DNA of 64,000 nt from Bacillota bacterium (lineage in GTDB: Bacteria; Bacillota; Clostridia; Peptostreptococcales; Anaerovoracaceae), in assembly GCA_017442785.1 (NCBI GenBank), contig JAFRZB010000028.1, positions 39,002-103,001 of the forward strand, in the 5' to 3' direction. Position numbers and translations under genes: made by a program. How positions within the stretch are numbered: the first letter of the stretch is position 1; each line of letters begins with the position of its first letter. The notes beneath the pieces are model-generated. The model did not search any database. It worked only from the letters and a program-made list of their open reading frames with translations, and was not told the DNA's origin. Positions 44,578-53,209 of this stretch are shown one piece after another.

Positions 44578-47500
44578 ATGAAGGTCTTTTATTCTGACAG
44601 CGACGACATACTGAAAAAGGAACTGTTTAAAAGGATAAGAGAGGACCTGCAGAAGGAAGACGGCAGAGTCCTTCTTGTGGTCCCGGCGCAGAGCACGCTC
44701 TCAGCGGAAGAGGAAGCCCTTAAGGAGGTAGATCCGAGGGGCTTTTTCCGTCTTAACATTATCTCCGGAGGAAAGCTGAGGGAGGACATACTCGCCCGCG
44801 AGGGCGGAAGCGGCCGCACTGTCATCAACACGATAGGGCGCGGCATGCTCCTTAGGCGCATAACTTCGCGCCTGGAGGGGAGCTTTAAGGCCTTCTCCGG
44901 CGTAAGCAGGGATCCGCGCTTCATAGACATGGCAGGAGACTTCCTGGTGCAGATGAAGCAGAACCGCGTAAGCGTTGAGCAGCTCAGGGAAAAGGCCGAA
45001 AGTGCCAAAGAGGGGATACTCAAAAGAAAGCTCTGTGACATGCAGCTTATAGCGCAGGCCTACGAGGAGGCCATGGCCGGGCAGCTGGAGGATTCAGAGG
45101 ATCTTCTGCAGTTTACGACAGAAAAGCTCAGAAGCACTTCCATGCTTAAGGATGCTTATGTATATTTCTACGGCTTCTATTCCTTTACTAAAAGCGAGAC
45201 CGAGTTCCTGAATGCGCTGGACGGCGCAAGCAGGGGCCTTTGCATAGCGATAATAAACGGCGAAGGCGAGGAATTCCAAGCCTGCCGAAGGACCATCAAA
45301 ATGCTCGGGGTACAGGCGGAAAAGCTCCCGTCCGGGGAGGCAAAGAAGCCCGTTCTTGAGATCTGCAGATGCTCTAATCCGTATTCGCAGGCGCTTACCA
45401 TAGCATCCCGCATACTTAAGGCAGTAAGGGAGGACGGAGCGGCCTTTTCGGACGCGGTCGTACTTACACCTGATTCAGCGGAGCATTCCGGGACCGTGAG
45501 AAGGGTCTTTGAGAGCCTCGGGATACCGTTCTTCATGGACGAGACCAGGCCTGTCATGCACAGCAGCGGGGCGGAGGCAGTCTCCGCCGTACTGGACCTT
45601 GCGGACGGTCAGTACCGCACCAGGGACGTAATCAGGCTGCTGAAGTCCGGTGCCGCGGGGTACGCTCCTGAGGAGGTCTGGGGCTTCGAGAACTACATAA
45701 AGCTGTACCATATAAAAGGAAAGCGTTTCGCGGAAAAGTTCAAATACGCGGCAAGTGAGACAGAGCCTGCCGTGCTTGATGAGTACGATAATATACGGGC
45801 GCACATATTCGGTCTGCTGGATCCATTCGTAAAGGCTATGGAGGCCGCTCAGACGGCTGAGGAGAAGGCTCTTTGCCTTGAGTCCTTCCTGGAGGACCAT
45901 CTCGGCCTGGACACATATCTGGAAGAGCTGTCACAGGCTCAGGCGGAGGAAGGCTTCGACGACGCGTCCGAGCTCAGCCGCCAGCTGTGGGACATCATCC
46001 GGGAGATACTCGCTCAGACCAGGCAGCTAATGGGCAGCGAAAAGACTGACACCAAAAGCTTCAGGGACCTTATAACAGCTGCGCTCGGCGACGTAAAGCT
46101 GGGAGTGCTGCCGCAGGCCGCGGGAAAGGTCCAGATAGGAAGCGTAAAGCGCTCAATAATTCAGAAGAAAAAGATGGTATTCCTGGCGTCTTTCTGCGAT
46201 GGTCTGATACCATCCGACGTTTCCGCTGACGGCATACTTACGGAGAGCGAGATAAAAAGGCTCTCCGAAGAAGGAACGGAGCTGTCCAAGCCCTCGGAGC
46301 TGCTGCTTACCGAGGAGATATTCAGCATCTTCAGGTCCGCGGGCTGCGCGGAGGAGCTGCTTTGGACAGGGATGCTCTGCAGCGACGCCGAAGGCAGCGA
46401 GCTTCAGCCTTCGCCCCTGCTCCCAAGGCTTATTGAGAGGTTCGGCGAGCCCGTCAAGACCTCTGACATAGACAGCGCAGAGGACGATCTTGCCTATCTT
46501 CAGAGCCGCGCGCTTGCGGCAGAGAAGCTTACCGGGGTGCTCAGGGAAGGTCTTTCCGGCGCAGACGTCGCTCCGGTGTGGAAGGCCGCCTACAACGAGC
46601 TCAGGGAGGATGCTCCACAGATCGCCGCGGGACTGTTATATAAAGGAAACGAGGCCCCGATAGGGGAGAAGCTCTCAAGGGAGCTCTTCTCCAAAGACGG
46701 CGAGCTGTCCGTCAGCCCTTCCAGGATGGACGTTTTCGCGTCCTGCAGGTTCAGGCACTTCATACAGTACGGCCTGAGACCGCAGGAGGAGCGGGAGTTC
46801 GGTATAGACGCCTCCGGCATGGGAAGCATATACCACGAGGCGCTTCTTAAGCTGTGCATAGAGCTCAGCAGGGCGGCTGACGAGGGCGGCTTTGCAATAA
46901 CAGACCCCTCGTCAACATGGATGACGGTCACCGCGCAGGAAGTCTCGGACATGCTCGGAAGGATAATTACTGAGATAGGATCGGGAGAGCTGGGCGGCGT
47001 GATGAACGCCTCCGCGGCAGACAGCTTCAGGACGGAGCGCATAAAAAGCGTATGCACCCGTTTTGCGCTCAAGATGATAGATCAGGTGCGCGCGGGCCGT
47101 ATAGACAAGATGTATTTCGAGACTGAATTTAAAAGAGGCGGCACCTTCGGGCCTGTGGCTCTGGATACCGCTAAAGGCAAGGTCTACGTTGAGGGGAAGA
47201 TAGACCGCGTGGACGTAATGCCCGGACACGACGGCTCTAAATACATAAAGATAATAGACTACAAGTCAGGGCGCGACGAGTTTAAGAAGGAGCTGGTGGA
47301 GAGGGGCCTTAAGGTCCAGCTGATGACCTATCTGGAGGGCGCCCTCGGAGAGGGCGGAGACCCCGCCGGGGTCTACTACTTCAGGATAAACGCGGACGAT
47401 GCTCAGGGCAGCATAGGAGATCTCCTTGCTGACAGGATCTCGGACGAGCTTGCCGCGGAGATAAACAGCAGATACCTTTTGGACGGAATAACTGTTGAGG

Positions 47501-47781
47501 ACAGCCTCGTTCTTAACGATCTGGACAAGGACCTCAGGCTTAAGGGAAGCTCCACTGTAATAAAGGCCGAGGTAAAAAATGACGGAAGCTTTAAGGGCGG
47601 CAGCGTCATTTCGGCGGAGGAGATGGAAAAGCTCCGCGAGAGTTTCAGGACTGCCATGATATCCATGGCGGAGGATCTCCTGTCCGGGACCATAACCCCC
47701 GAGCAGAAGACCGTGGGAAACATCTACGATTCCTGCAGGTACTGCAGTCTGAGCTCCGTATGCCTTAAGGATCTGTTATAG
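44578..47781 (+). CDS. addB: ATP-dependent helicase/nuclease subunit B (RexB type)
   Basis: A 1067-residue nuclease subunit of the AddAB/RexAB enzyme, which resects DNA double-strand breaks. The N-terminus (MKVFYSDSDDILKKELFKRI) lacks a Walker A loop and resembles streptococcal RexB more than Bacillus AddB. The C-terminal RecB-type nuclease is intact (GKIDRVDV, IIDYKSGRDEF). The four Cys of the iron-sulphur staple are present: one in FASCRFRHF and three in SCRYCSLSSVC. The usual downstream addA is absent; instead a convergent gene overlaps the last 6 bases. Confidence 0.9.
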   Translation: MKVFYSDSDDILKKELFKRIREDLQKEDGRVLLVVPAQSTLSAEEEALKEVDPRGFFRLNIISGGKLREDILAREGGSGRTVINTIGRGMLLRRITSRLEGSFKAFSGVSRDPRFIDMAGDFLVQMKQNRVSVEQLREKAESAKEGILKRKLCDMQLIAQAYEEAMAGQLEDSEDLLQFTTEKLRSTSMLKDAYVYFYGFYSFTKSETEFLNALDGASRGLCIAIINGEGEEFQACRRTIKMLGVQAEKLPSGEAKKPVLEICRCSNPYSQALTIASRILKAVREDGAAFSDAVVLTPDSAEHSGTVRRVFESLGIPFFMDETRPVMHSSGAEAVSAVLDLADGQYRTRDVIRLLKSGAAGYAPEEVWGFENYIKLYHIKGKRFAEKFKYAASETEPAVLDEYDNIRAHIFGLLDPFVKAMEAAQTAEEKALCLESFLEDHLGLDTYLEELSQAQAEEGFDDASELSRQLWDIIREILAQTRQLMGSEKTDTKSFRDLITAALGDVKLGVLPQAAGKVQIGSVKRSIIQKKKMVFLASFCDGLIPSDVSADGILTESEIKRLSEEGTELSKPSELLLTEEIFSIFRSAGCAEELLWTGMLCSDAEGSELQPSPLLPRLIERFGEPVKTSDIDSAEDDLAYLQSRALAAEKLTGVLREGLSGADVAPVWKAAYNELREDAPQIAAGLLYKGNEAPIGEKLSRELFSKDGELSVSPSRMDVFASCRFRHFIQYGLRPQEEREFGIDASGMGSIYHEALLKLCIELSRAADEGGFAITDPSSTWMTVTAQEVSDMLGRIITEIGSGELGGVMNASAADSFRTERIKSVCTRFALKMIDQVRAGRIDKMYFETEFKRGGTFGPVALDTAKGKVYVEGKIDRVDVMPGHDGSKYIKIIDYKSGRDEFKKELVERGLKVQLMTYLEGALGEGGDPAGVYYFRINADDAQGSIGDLLADRISDELAAEINSRYLLDGITVEDSLVLNDLDKDLRLKGSSTVIKAEVKNDGSFKGGSVISAEEMEKLRESFRTAMISMAEDLLSGTITPEQKTVGNIYDSCRYCSLSSVCLKDLL

Positions 47782-49050
47782 ATAAGGCTCCAAAAGCTTT
47801 GACTGCGAGATAAGATCCATAAGAGTCCCCTGGAACTGGAAATAGTCATCCACGGGATTCTTTTTTTGCGGGTATCTTCCGGCCTTGTAGTTGTCTATTA
47901 CCGTCATGTAGCGGTCAATGGCTTTGTCTATGGCCTGCGGCCAGGAGATGTAGAGCTCATCCGCGGCGTTCTGCCCTGTCTTCTTAAGAAGCCCTTTGTT
48001 CTGACCTGCCGTAGCCAGCAGCACTGCCAGGGACGCGGCGCTGCCGTCGATGAGGAAGCCGTTCCTTCCGTGGGTGACGCCCTCCGCCGCGCAGCTGCCG
48101 TCTATGAGAGCCGCGGGAAGGGAGCATGCCGCTGCCTCTCTTACCACCAGCCCGTTGGTGTCGAAGTCCGAAGGGAAGAGGAAGAGATCCGCCCTGCAGT
48201 ACCACGCCGAAAGCTGCCTGCGGTCGTAGACAGGACCGAGGAACAGAACTTTATCGTCCAGCTTAAGACTGCTGCAGTAAGCCTTTATCTCCTTCTCGTC
48301 CTGTCCTCCGCCCACGAATACCATGCGGAAATCGAAGTCCTGGGACTTAAGGCCTTTAAGAGCGTCCAGTATCACCCTAATGCCCTTGTACCACATGAGC
48401 CTTCCGACAAAGAGGTATACGGGCACGCCCTCGGGTATGCGCTCGTCCTTTGTTAGCCTTCGTGTCTCGTCTTCCGGGAGCCTTCCTTTGGGGATGTCCA
48501 CGCCGTTCGGCATCACTATGTAGTCTCCTTTGTAACCCATGGAGCGCAGGTTCTTTCCCGCGCCCTCGCTCACAACCCAGACCTCGTCGCAGCTGCTTAT
48601 GTTGTTCACCAGAGCGCTTACGGCACCGTCCTGAAGGAGCTTTCCCTTGACTGCCTCGCTTATCTCCACGTCGAACTTTGTGTGATAGGTCATTACGAAG
48701 GGCACGTCAAGAAGCTTTCGCAGGCTCCTTGCGAAAATGTTTGATGATATGGGACAGTGGCTGTGGAGCATGCTTACGCCTGACTCCTTTATGCGCTTCG
48801 CTACCGCAGGGGAGAACGGGTAGCCGGCCATGTAGCCGATAAGCTTTCTGGTGTCTATGCCGGGGTAGCGGTAGACGGGAAAGCTGAAGGCGCTGTCGTC
48901 TGCTTCCGGATGCTCCGGGGTTATGACTATGCTTTTTCCGCCCAGCTCCTGTATCCTGGAGGCGTAGTTTACCACCGCGTTGGCAACGCCGTCTATTATG
49001 GGAGGGAAGGAATCGTTAAGAAGACAGACCTTAAGGTCGGAAATGTTCAT
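47776..49050 (-). CDS. Family 4 glycosyltransferase
   Basis: A 424-residue GT-B enzyme like those that glycosylate diacylglycerol or cell-surface polymers. The acceptor-side start is [20 protein letters not shown], and [15 protein letters not shown] is typical. The donor side has [19 protein letters not shown] and [19 protein letters not shown], where the first Glu of the usual ExxxxxxxE motif is Asp. Start at 49050 is chosen for AAAGGAG upstream, overlapping the dtd stop (ATGA); a longer frame through dtd is not credible. With cls in the same window it may take part in membrane lipid tailoring, but this is inference. Confidence 0.88.
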   Translation of the reverse strand: MNISDLKVCLLNDSFPPIIDGVANAVVNYASRIQELGGKSIVITPEHPEADDSAFSFPVYRYPGIDTRKLIGYMAGYPFSPAVAKRIKESGVSMLHSHCPISSNIFARSLRKLLDVPFVMTYHTKFDVEISEAVKGKLLQDGAVSALVNNISSCDEVWVVSEGAGKNLRSMGYKGDYIVMPNGVDIPKGRLPEDETRRLTKDERIPEGVPVYLFVGRLMWYKGIRVILDALKGLKSQDFDFRMVFVGGGQDEKEIKAYCSSLKLDDKVLFLGPVYDRRQLSAWYCRADLFLFPSDFDTNGLVVREAAACSLPAALIDGSCAAEGVTHGRNGFLIDGSAASLAVLLATAGQNKGLLKKTGQNAADELYISWPQAIDKAIDRYMTVIDNYKAGRYPQKKNPVDDYFQFQGTLMDLISQSKLLEPYL

Positions 49051-49499
49051 GCGCCTATCTCCTTTGAATCCAGTATTATGGTGAACGGTCCGTCGTTTAA
49101 AAGCTCCACCTTCATGTCCGCGCCGAATACGCCTGTCTGCACGCCGGGGAAGGTCTCTTTGGCCTTTCCGACCATGTATTCGAACAGGGCATTGGCTTTT
49201 TCGGCCCCTGCGGCAGGGGTAAAGCTCGGCCTGTTGCCGTGCCTGCAGTCCGCGCACAGCGTAAACTGCGACACCATCAGAAGCTCTCCGCCCACGTCCG
49301 CAAGGAAGCGGTTGGTCTTTCCTTCCTCGTCCTGGAATATCCTTAAGGAGCAGAGCTTTTTGACCATCTTGTCCGCGATGGCCTCCGTGTCCTCCTCGAA
49401 GACTCCCGCAAGCACCAGAAAACCGCGGCCTATCTCCGCGGTCTTTACGCCGTCTATAGTTACAGAAGCGCGGGTGACGCGCTGTATCACGAATCTCAT
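49047..49499 (-). CDS. dtd: D-aminoacyl-tRNA deacylase
   Basis: Dtd hydrolyses D-amino acids wrongly attached to tRNA. The 150-residue protein has the complete family pattern: [33 protein letters not shown], the active-site [21 protein letters not shown] and [17 protein letters not shown]. Start at 49499 follows AGGAGGG. The glycosyltransferase gene overlaps its end. Confidence 0.96.
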   Translation of the reverse strand: MRFVIQRVTRASVTIDGVKTAEIGRGFLVLAGVFEEDTEAIADKMVKKLCSLRIFQDEEGKTNRFLADVGGELLMVSQFTLCADCRHGNRPSFTPAAGAEKANALFEYMVGKAKETFPGVQTGVFGADMKVELLNDGPFTIILDSKEIGA

Positions 49500-49783
49500 A
49501 TTCCCTCCTGAAAAACTGTACTGCAAGACATTATACCACAACAGCGTCCGCAAAGCACAATGTGTTGACGGCTGTGCGCGGAAGATCATGCGGTCATTAT
49601 CGTGCATCGCCGGGAGGGTCCCCTGCAAGCGAGAGCGTGTCCTAAAGGCAGGCTTTTCCCGGCAATATATAGTGATGAGACTGCGTAATTTCCAACGCGG
49701 CGCCGTGCAGCACATTGTTGACAGAACGTTATAGGGAATATATAATGAATCATTACGAGTAACACAGAAGGCTTTGATCTTTT
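49500..49783. other. Divergent intergenic region with inverted repeat
   Basis: This 284-bp gap between dtd and ecfA1 contains a TATAAT (minus, 49535-49530) that could serve dtd and a consensus promoter for the ECF genes at the right. Between them GCCGGGA (about 49608) and TCCCGGC (about 49667) enclose a second pair CCTGC/GCAGG, giving a possible two-part stem around 49608-49675. I do not match it to a known RNA. Confidence 0.45.
49718..49746 (+). promoter_or_regulatory. Consensus promoter of the ECF operon
   Basis: TTGACA (49718-49723) and TATAAT (49741-49746) with exactly 17 bp between them: a perfect vegetative sigma-factor promoter, 38 bases before the ecfA1 start. Confidence 0.9.
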
Positions 49784-50626
49784 ATGGACAGCGACCTTAT
49801 CATTCAAATTAAAAACGTAAGCTATGCGTATCTGGACGACGGCGATCCGACTACAGAAGAAAAACTGGCGTTGGATAACGTCTCTTTTGATGTGAAAAGA
49901 GGCGAGTTCGTAGCAATAGTCGGAAGCAACGGATCCGGCAAGTCCACCATAGCAAAGCACATGAACGCTCTGCTGCTCCCCACCTCCGGCTCTGTCCTCG
50001 TGGACGGCATGGATACAAAGGAAGCGTCCGAGACGGCGCCCTGGGAGATACGCAGAAAGGTCGGCATGGTATTCCAGAATCCGGACAACCAGCTGGTATC
50101 CTCCGTGGTGGAGGACGACGTTGCATTCGGCCCGGAGAACATAGGGGTGCCGTCGGACGAGATCAGGCGCAGGGTAGACGAGGCCTTAAGGCTCGTGGAC
50201 ATGTACGAGCACAGAAAGAAGGGCCCGCATCTGCTTTCGGGAGGTCAGAAGCAGCGCATTGCCATAGCAGGCGTCATCGCCATGGACCCGGAGTGCGTGG
50301 TATTCGACGAGCCCACCGCCATGCTGGATCCAAAGGGCAGGCGAGAGATCATGGAGATAATCGAGAGGCTCCATTCCCAGGGACGCACGGTGATCCTGAT
50401 AACCCACTTCATGGAGGAGGCTGCCGCGGCCGACAGGATAATCGTCATGGGAAACGGAAAGCTCCTTGTAGACGCGCCGCCCGCGGATGTGTTCAGCAGA
50501 GACGATCTCGGCGTGCTCAACGTCCCCTTTGCCGTAAGCATGGCAAGAAAGCTCAGAGAGAACGGGATAGATGTTCCCGCAGACATAGTAACAGAGAAGA
50601 AGCTGGCGGAGTTCCTATGCAGATAA
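49784..50626 (+). CDS. ecfA1: Energy-coupling factor ATPase 1
   Basis: EcfA1 is one of two ATPases that energise vitamin and metal uptake through a shared EcfT and exchangeable substrate-binding S proteins. The 280-residue protein has Walker A (AIVGSNGSGKSTIAKHMN), the Q-loop VFQNPDNQLVSSVVEDDVAF that is typical of EcfA1, the signature HLLSGGQKQRIAIAG and Walker B CVVFDEPTAMLD. It overlaps ecfA2 by 10 bases. No S-component gene is adjacent, as expected for a group II shared module. Confidence 0.95.
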   Translation: MDSDLIIQIKNVSYAYLDDGDPTTEEKLALDNVSFDVKRGEFVAIVGSNGSGKSTIAKHMNALLLPTSGSVLVDGMDTKEASETAPWEIRRKVGMVFQNPDNQLVSSVVEDDVAFGPENIGVPSDEIRRRVDEALRLVDMYEHRKKGPHLLSGGQKQRIAIAGVIAMDPECVVFDEPTAMLDPKGRREIMEIIERLHSQGRTVILITHFMEEAAAADRIIVMGNGKLLVDAPPADVFSRDDLGVLNVPFAVSMARKLRENGIDVPADIVTEKKLAEFLCR

Positions 50627-51495
50627 GGGTTGAAGACCTCAGCATGATATACAATCCCGGCCTTCCTTACGAGACCAGGGCCCTGGACCACATCTCCGTG
50701 GACATTAAGCCAGGAGAGTTCGTGGCCATAATAGGCCATACCGGGTCTGGAAAGACCACGCTGGTGCAGCAGATAGCGGGGCTCCTTGAGCCTACGAGCG
50801 GCAGAGTGGTCGCGGTAGCGGAAGACGGCACGGAGACTGTCATAAGCGAAAAGGGCAAGGCCTCCTTTGCAGTAAGGCGCAAGGTAGGCATAGTTTTCCA
50901 GTACCCGGAATACCAGCTCTTCGAGGAGACCGTCCTTAAGGACGTGTGCTTCGGTCCCAAGAACCAGGGGCTTTCCGAGGAGGAGCAGATCGAAAGGGCA
51001 AAGACTGCCCTTAAGCTGGTCGGAATGGACGCGGACGAGATAGGAGGGGAATCCCCCTTTGAGCTCTCGGGCGGACAGAAGAGAAGGGTTGCAATAGCAG
51101 GCGTGCTTGCCATGGATCCCGAGGTCCTGATACTGGACGAGCCCACGGCGGGGCTGGACCCCAAGGGCCACGACGACATCCTCAGGATGATAGACCGCAT
51201 ACAGGACGACAGGAACATCACCATAATACTCGTATCCCACAACATGGACGACGTCGCGGAATACGCGGATACCGTGCTGGTAATGAATAAAGGCTCCCTG
51301 TTCATGCAGGGAGATCCGAGGTACGTCTACTGCGAAAGAGGCAGGGAGCTTAAGAGCGTAGGGCTGGATCTTCCGGCCGGACCGGGCTTCCTGGAGGACC
51401 TGCAGGACCTCGGACTTGACGTGGACATAGAGAAGCTCACCTTCGACGAGACCGCCGAGGAGATAATAAGAGTCGTTAAAAAGAAATGGCAGTAA
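50617..51495 (+). CDS. ecfA2: Energy-coupling factor ATPase 2
   Basis: The 292-residue second ATPase. Walker A reads AIIGHTGSGKTTLVQQIAG (the HTGSGK form marks EcfA2), the Q-loop is VFQYPEYQLFEETVLKDVCF, the signature FELSGGQKRRVAIAG and Walker B VLILDEPTAGLDPKG. Start at 50617 lies within the end of ecfA1; a longer frame exists inside ecfA1 but has no EcfA similarity. Overlaps ecfT by 10 bases. Confidence 0.95.
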   Translation: MQIRVEDLSMIYNPGLPYETRALDHISVDIKPGEFVAIIGHTGSGKTTLVQQIAGLLEPTSGRVVAVAEDGTETVISEKGKASFAVRRKVGIVFQYPEYQLFEETVLKDVCFGPKNQGLSEEEQIERAKTALKLVGMDADEIGGESPFELSGGQKRRVAIAGVLAMDPEVLILDEPTAGLDPKGHDDILRMIDRIQDDRNITIILVSHNMDDVAEYADTVLVMNKGSLFMQGDPRYVYCERGRELKSVGLDLPAGPGFLEDLQDLGLDVDIEKLTFDETAEEIIRVVKKKWQ

Positions 51496-52298
51496 GGGAC
51501 ATTACATTAGGACAGTACTATCCGGGAGAGTCCCCGATACACAGGCTGGACGCAAGGACTAAGATCATCTGCGCCCTGATCTATCTGGTATCGCTTTTTG
51601 TGGTGCAGTCCTTCTCCGCCTTCGGCCTGAGCATAGTGCTGCTGGCCGTGGTGGTGATGATATCCCGCGTGCCTTTCAGATTCATATCAAAGGGTCTTAA
51701 GCCCATAATCTTCCTCATAATCCTCACCATGATAATCAACCTGCTCTTCAACACGTCTGGAACGGTGCTGGTGGAGTTCTGGAAGATAAAGATAACCGAC
51801 GCCGGCGTCTACAGGGCGGCCTTCATGGGCCTGCGCCTGGTGCTGCTGATCTTCGGTTCCTCGCTGCTTACCCTTACGACAAAGCCCATAGAGCTTACGG
51901 ACGGTCTGGAAAAGCTCCTCTCGCCGCTGGCAAAGATAGGACTTCCCGCGCACGAGCTGGCCATGATGATGACCATTGCTTTAAGGTTCATACCCACTCT
52001 TCTGGACGAGACAGACAAGATAATGAAGGCTCAGACCGCAAGAGGCGCGGACTTCGAGAACGGCTCCTTAAAGCAGAAGGCCAAGGCTCTCATACCGCTT
52101 TTGGTGCCTCTGTTCGTGTCCGCCTTCAGGATAGCAGGAGACCTTGCCATGGCCATGGAGGCGCGCTGCTACCACGGAGGCTCCGGGAGAACAAGGATGA
52201 ACCAGACCCGCTTCGGCAGGGGCGACGCCATGGCATTCATCGTAATGATCATATACGTGGGGCTTCTTATCGGATCCAGGTATCTTCCGCTCTACTAA
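51486..52298 (+). CDS. ecfT: Energy-coupling factor transmembrane protein
   Basis: EcfT is the membrane scaffold that links the two ATPases to S components. The 270-residue protein starts in the typical way (DITLGQYYPGESPIHRLDAR), has about five helices and carries the two coupling motifs with ARG/AR cores: MKAQTARGADFENG and AMEARCYHGG. It ends convergently against the prepilin peptidase gene; the stops overlap by four bases. Genes such as truA that commonly follow are absent. Confidence 0.95.
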   Translation: MAVRDITLGQYYPGESPIHRLDARTKIICALIYLVSLFVVQSFSAFGLSIVLLAVVVMISRVPFRFISKGLKPIIFLIILTMIINLLFNTSGTVLVEFWKIKITDAGVYRAAFMGLRLVLLIFGSSLLTLTTKPIELTDGLEKLLSPLAKIGLPAHELAMMMTIALRFIPTLLDETDKIMKAQTARGADFENGSLKQKAKALIPLLVPLFVSAFRIAGDLAMAMEARCYHGGSGRTRMNQTRFGRGDAMAFIVMIIYVGLLIGSRYLPLY

Positions 52299-52738
52299 AG
52301 AAAGCCCGGCCTTACAAGACCCGAGCACATGAGCGCATAGCCTGCCGCAATAAAAGGCGCAAAGGGTATCTCGCTTCCAGCGGATACCTTTTTAAGTACA
52401 AGAAGCACGGCCGCAGCGGCTCCCGCGAGAAGCCCGGATACGGCAAACAGCGTCATTATCCCCCGGGTCCCGAGCTGAAGGGCAAGTATGCTGAAAAGCC
52501 TTATGTCTCCGGCGCCTATGGGTGCCGGTCTTTTTAACGCAGAGGATGCGGCAAGGCTTAACAGGTAGCATATCCATACAAGGAGGGCGGCGGGAAGGCC
52601 CGCTTCTATCTCACCCGGCGGAGTCCATATGATGACGGTGCCCAGGAGCGCCGCACAGGATATGTCCGATATCTCCATGGTGCGGATGTCCCGGGCGGCT
52701 GTAAGGACAAGTATAAGAATGCAAAAAAGACGGTACAC
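52295..52738 (-). CDS. Small A24-family prepilin peptidase
   Basis: A 147-residue membrane aspartic protease of the type 4 prepilin peptidase family. Its two catalytic Asp lie in LTAARDIRTMEISD and in PIGAGDIRLFSIL (GxGD). The N-terminal methylation domain and its zinc Cys pairs are absent, as in short TadV/FlaK-like forms. No pilin or secretion ATPase genes are nearby. The start codon is GTG at 52738 with AAGGAGG four bases in front. Confidence 0.82.
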   Translation of the reverse strand: MYRLFCILILVLTAARDIRTMEISDISCAALLGTVIIWTPPGEIEAGLPAALLVWICYLLSLAASSALKRPAPIGAGDIRLFSILALQLGTRGIMTLFAVSGLLAGAAAAVLLVLKKVSAGSEIPFAPFIAAGYALMCSGLVRPGFL

Positions 52739-52827
52739 GCTGCCTCCTTAAAAAGCATCGGTCCGTCAGGAAAATAATACTCCCGCAGGGGATAATTGTC
52801 CATACGGTTTTCTTTAAATCCTCATGG

Positions 52828-52850
52828 TTATACTGTATAATTATACTGTA
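52828..52850 (+). repeat. Direct repeat TTATACTGTA overlapping a promoter
   Basis: TTATACTGTA occurs at 52828-52837 and 52841-52850, 13 bp apart. A TATAAT (52836-52841) lies across the junction, with TTTAAA 17 bp upstream. It may be a promoter with paired regulator sites for the small gene that follows. Confidence 0.5.
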
Positions 52851-52876
52851 GTAAAATGTTTTTGCCGGAGGATGCC

Positions 52877-53152
52877 ATGAAACTGAAGGAATACGCGGAC
52901 CTCGTAAGGAACAGGAATACCCCGGCAGTCCTTCTACGGCAGGAAGAAGCCTTCTGCGTCCGCCGCTCTATGCAAAGCGGTGCGCAGCTGCAGCTTTTCT
53001 TCCGCTGGGACCGCAAAACAGGACAGATGATTATTTTCGGCAAGGCATTCACCGAATTGTCACATGCGGGGAATATAATGATAATATCGTATATTGTGGG
53101 GAGGATCGGATGCAGGAATTATTCCTCAGCGTTTGCCAATCAGCCGCAATAG
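52877..53152 (+). CDS. Small protein of unknown function
   Basis: A 91-residue reading frame with a good ribosome site (CGGAGG, 6 bases before ATG 52877) and a promoter-like sequence in front. The product starts MKLKEYADLVRNRNTPAVLL and is basic and mostly soluble, with one mildly hydrophobic stretch (NIMIISYIVGRIG) near the end. I find no family. The last 20 codons overlap the -35 region of the next promoter, so the true end of the gene or its reality is not certain. Confidence 0.45.
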   Translation: MKLKEYADLVRNRNTPAVLLRQEEAFCVRRSMQSGAQLQLFFRWDRKTGQMIIFGKAFTELSHAGNIMIISYIVGRIGCRNYSSAFANQPQ

Positions 53153-53161
53153 TAGTATAAT
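53133..53161 (+). promoter_or_regulatory. Promoter of the MltG-like gene
   Basis: TTGCCA (53133-53138) and TATAAT (53156-53161) with 17 bp spacing, 49 bases before the start codon at 53210. Confidence 0.75.
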
Positions 53162-53209
53162 AATATGAAATTGGGTAGTATTTTTGTCGTATAGCAGGGG
53201 GAGAGAGCA

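Noticed and set aside
47776-49257. Longer glycosyltransferase starting inside dtd
   Set aside because: The extra 69 residues are an antisense-like basic stretch from another frame of dtd, and a strong ribosome site precedes ATG 49050.
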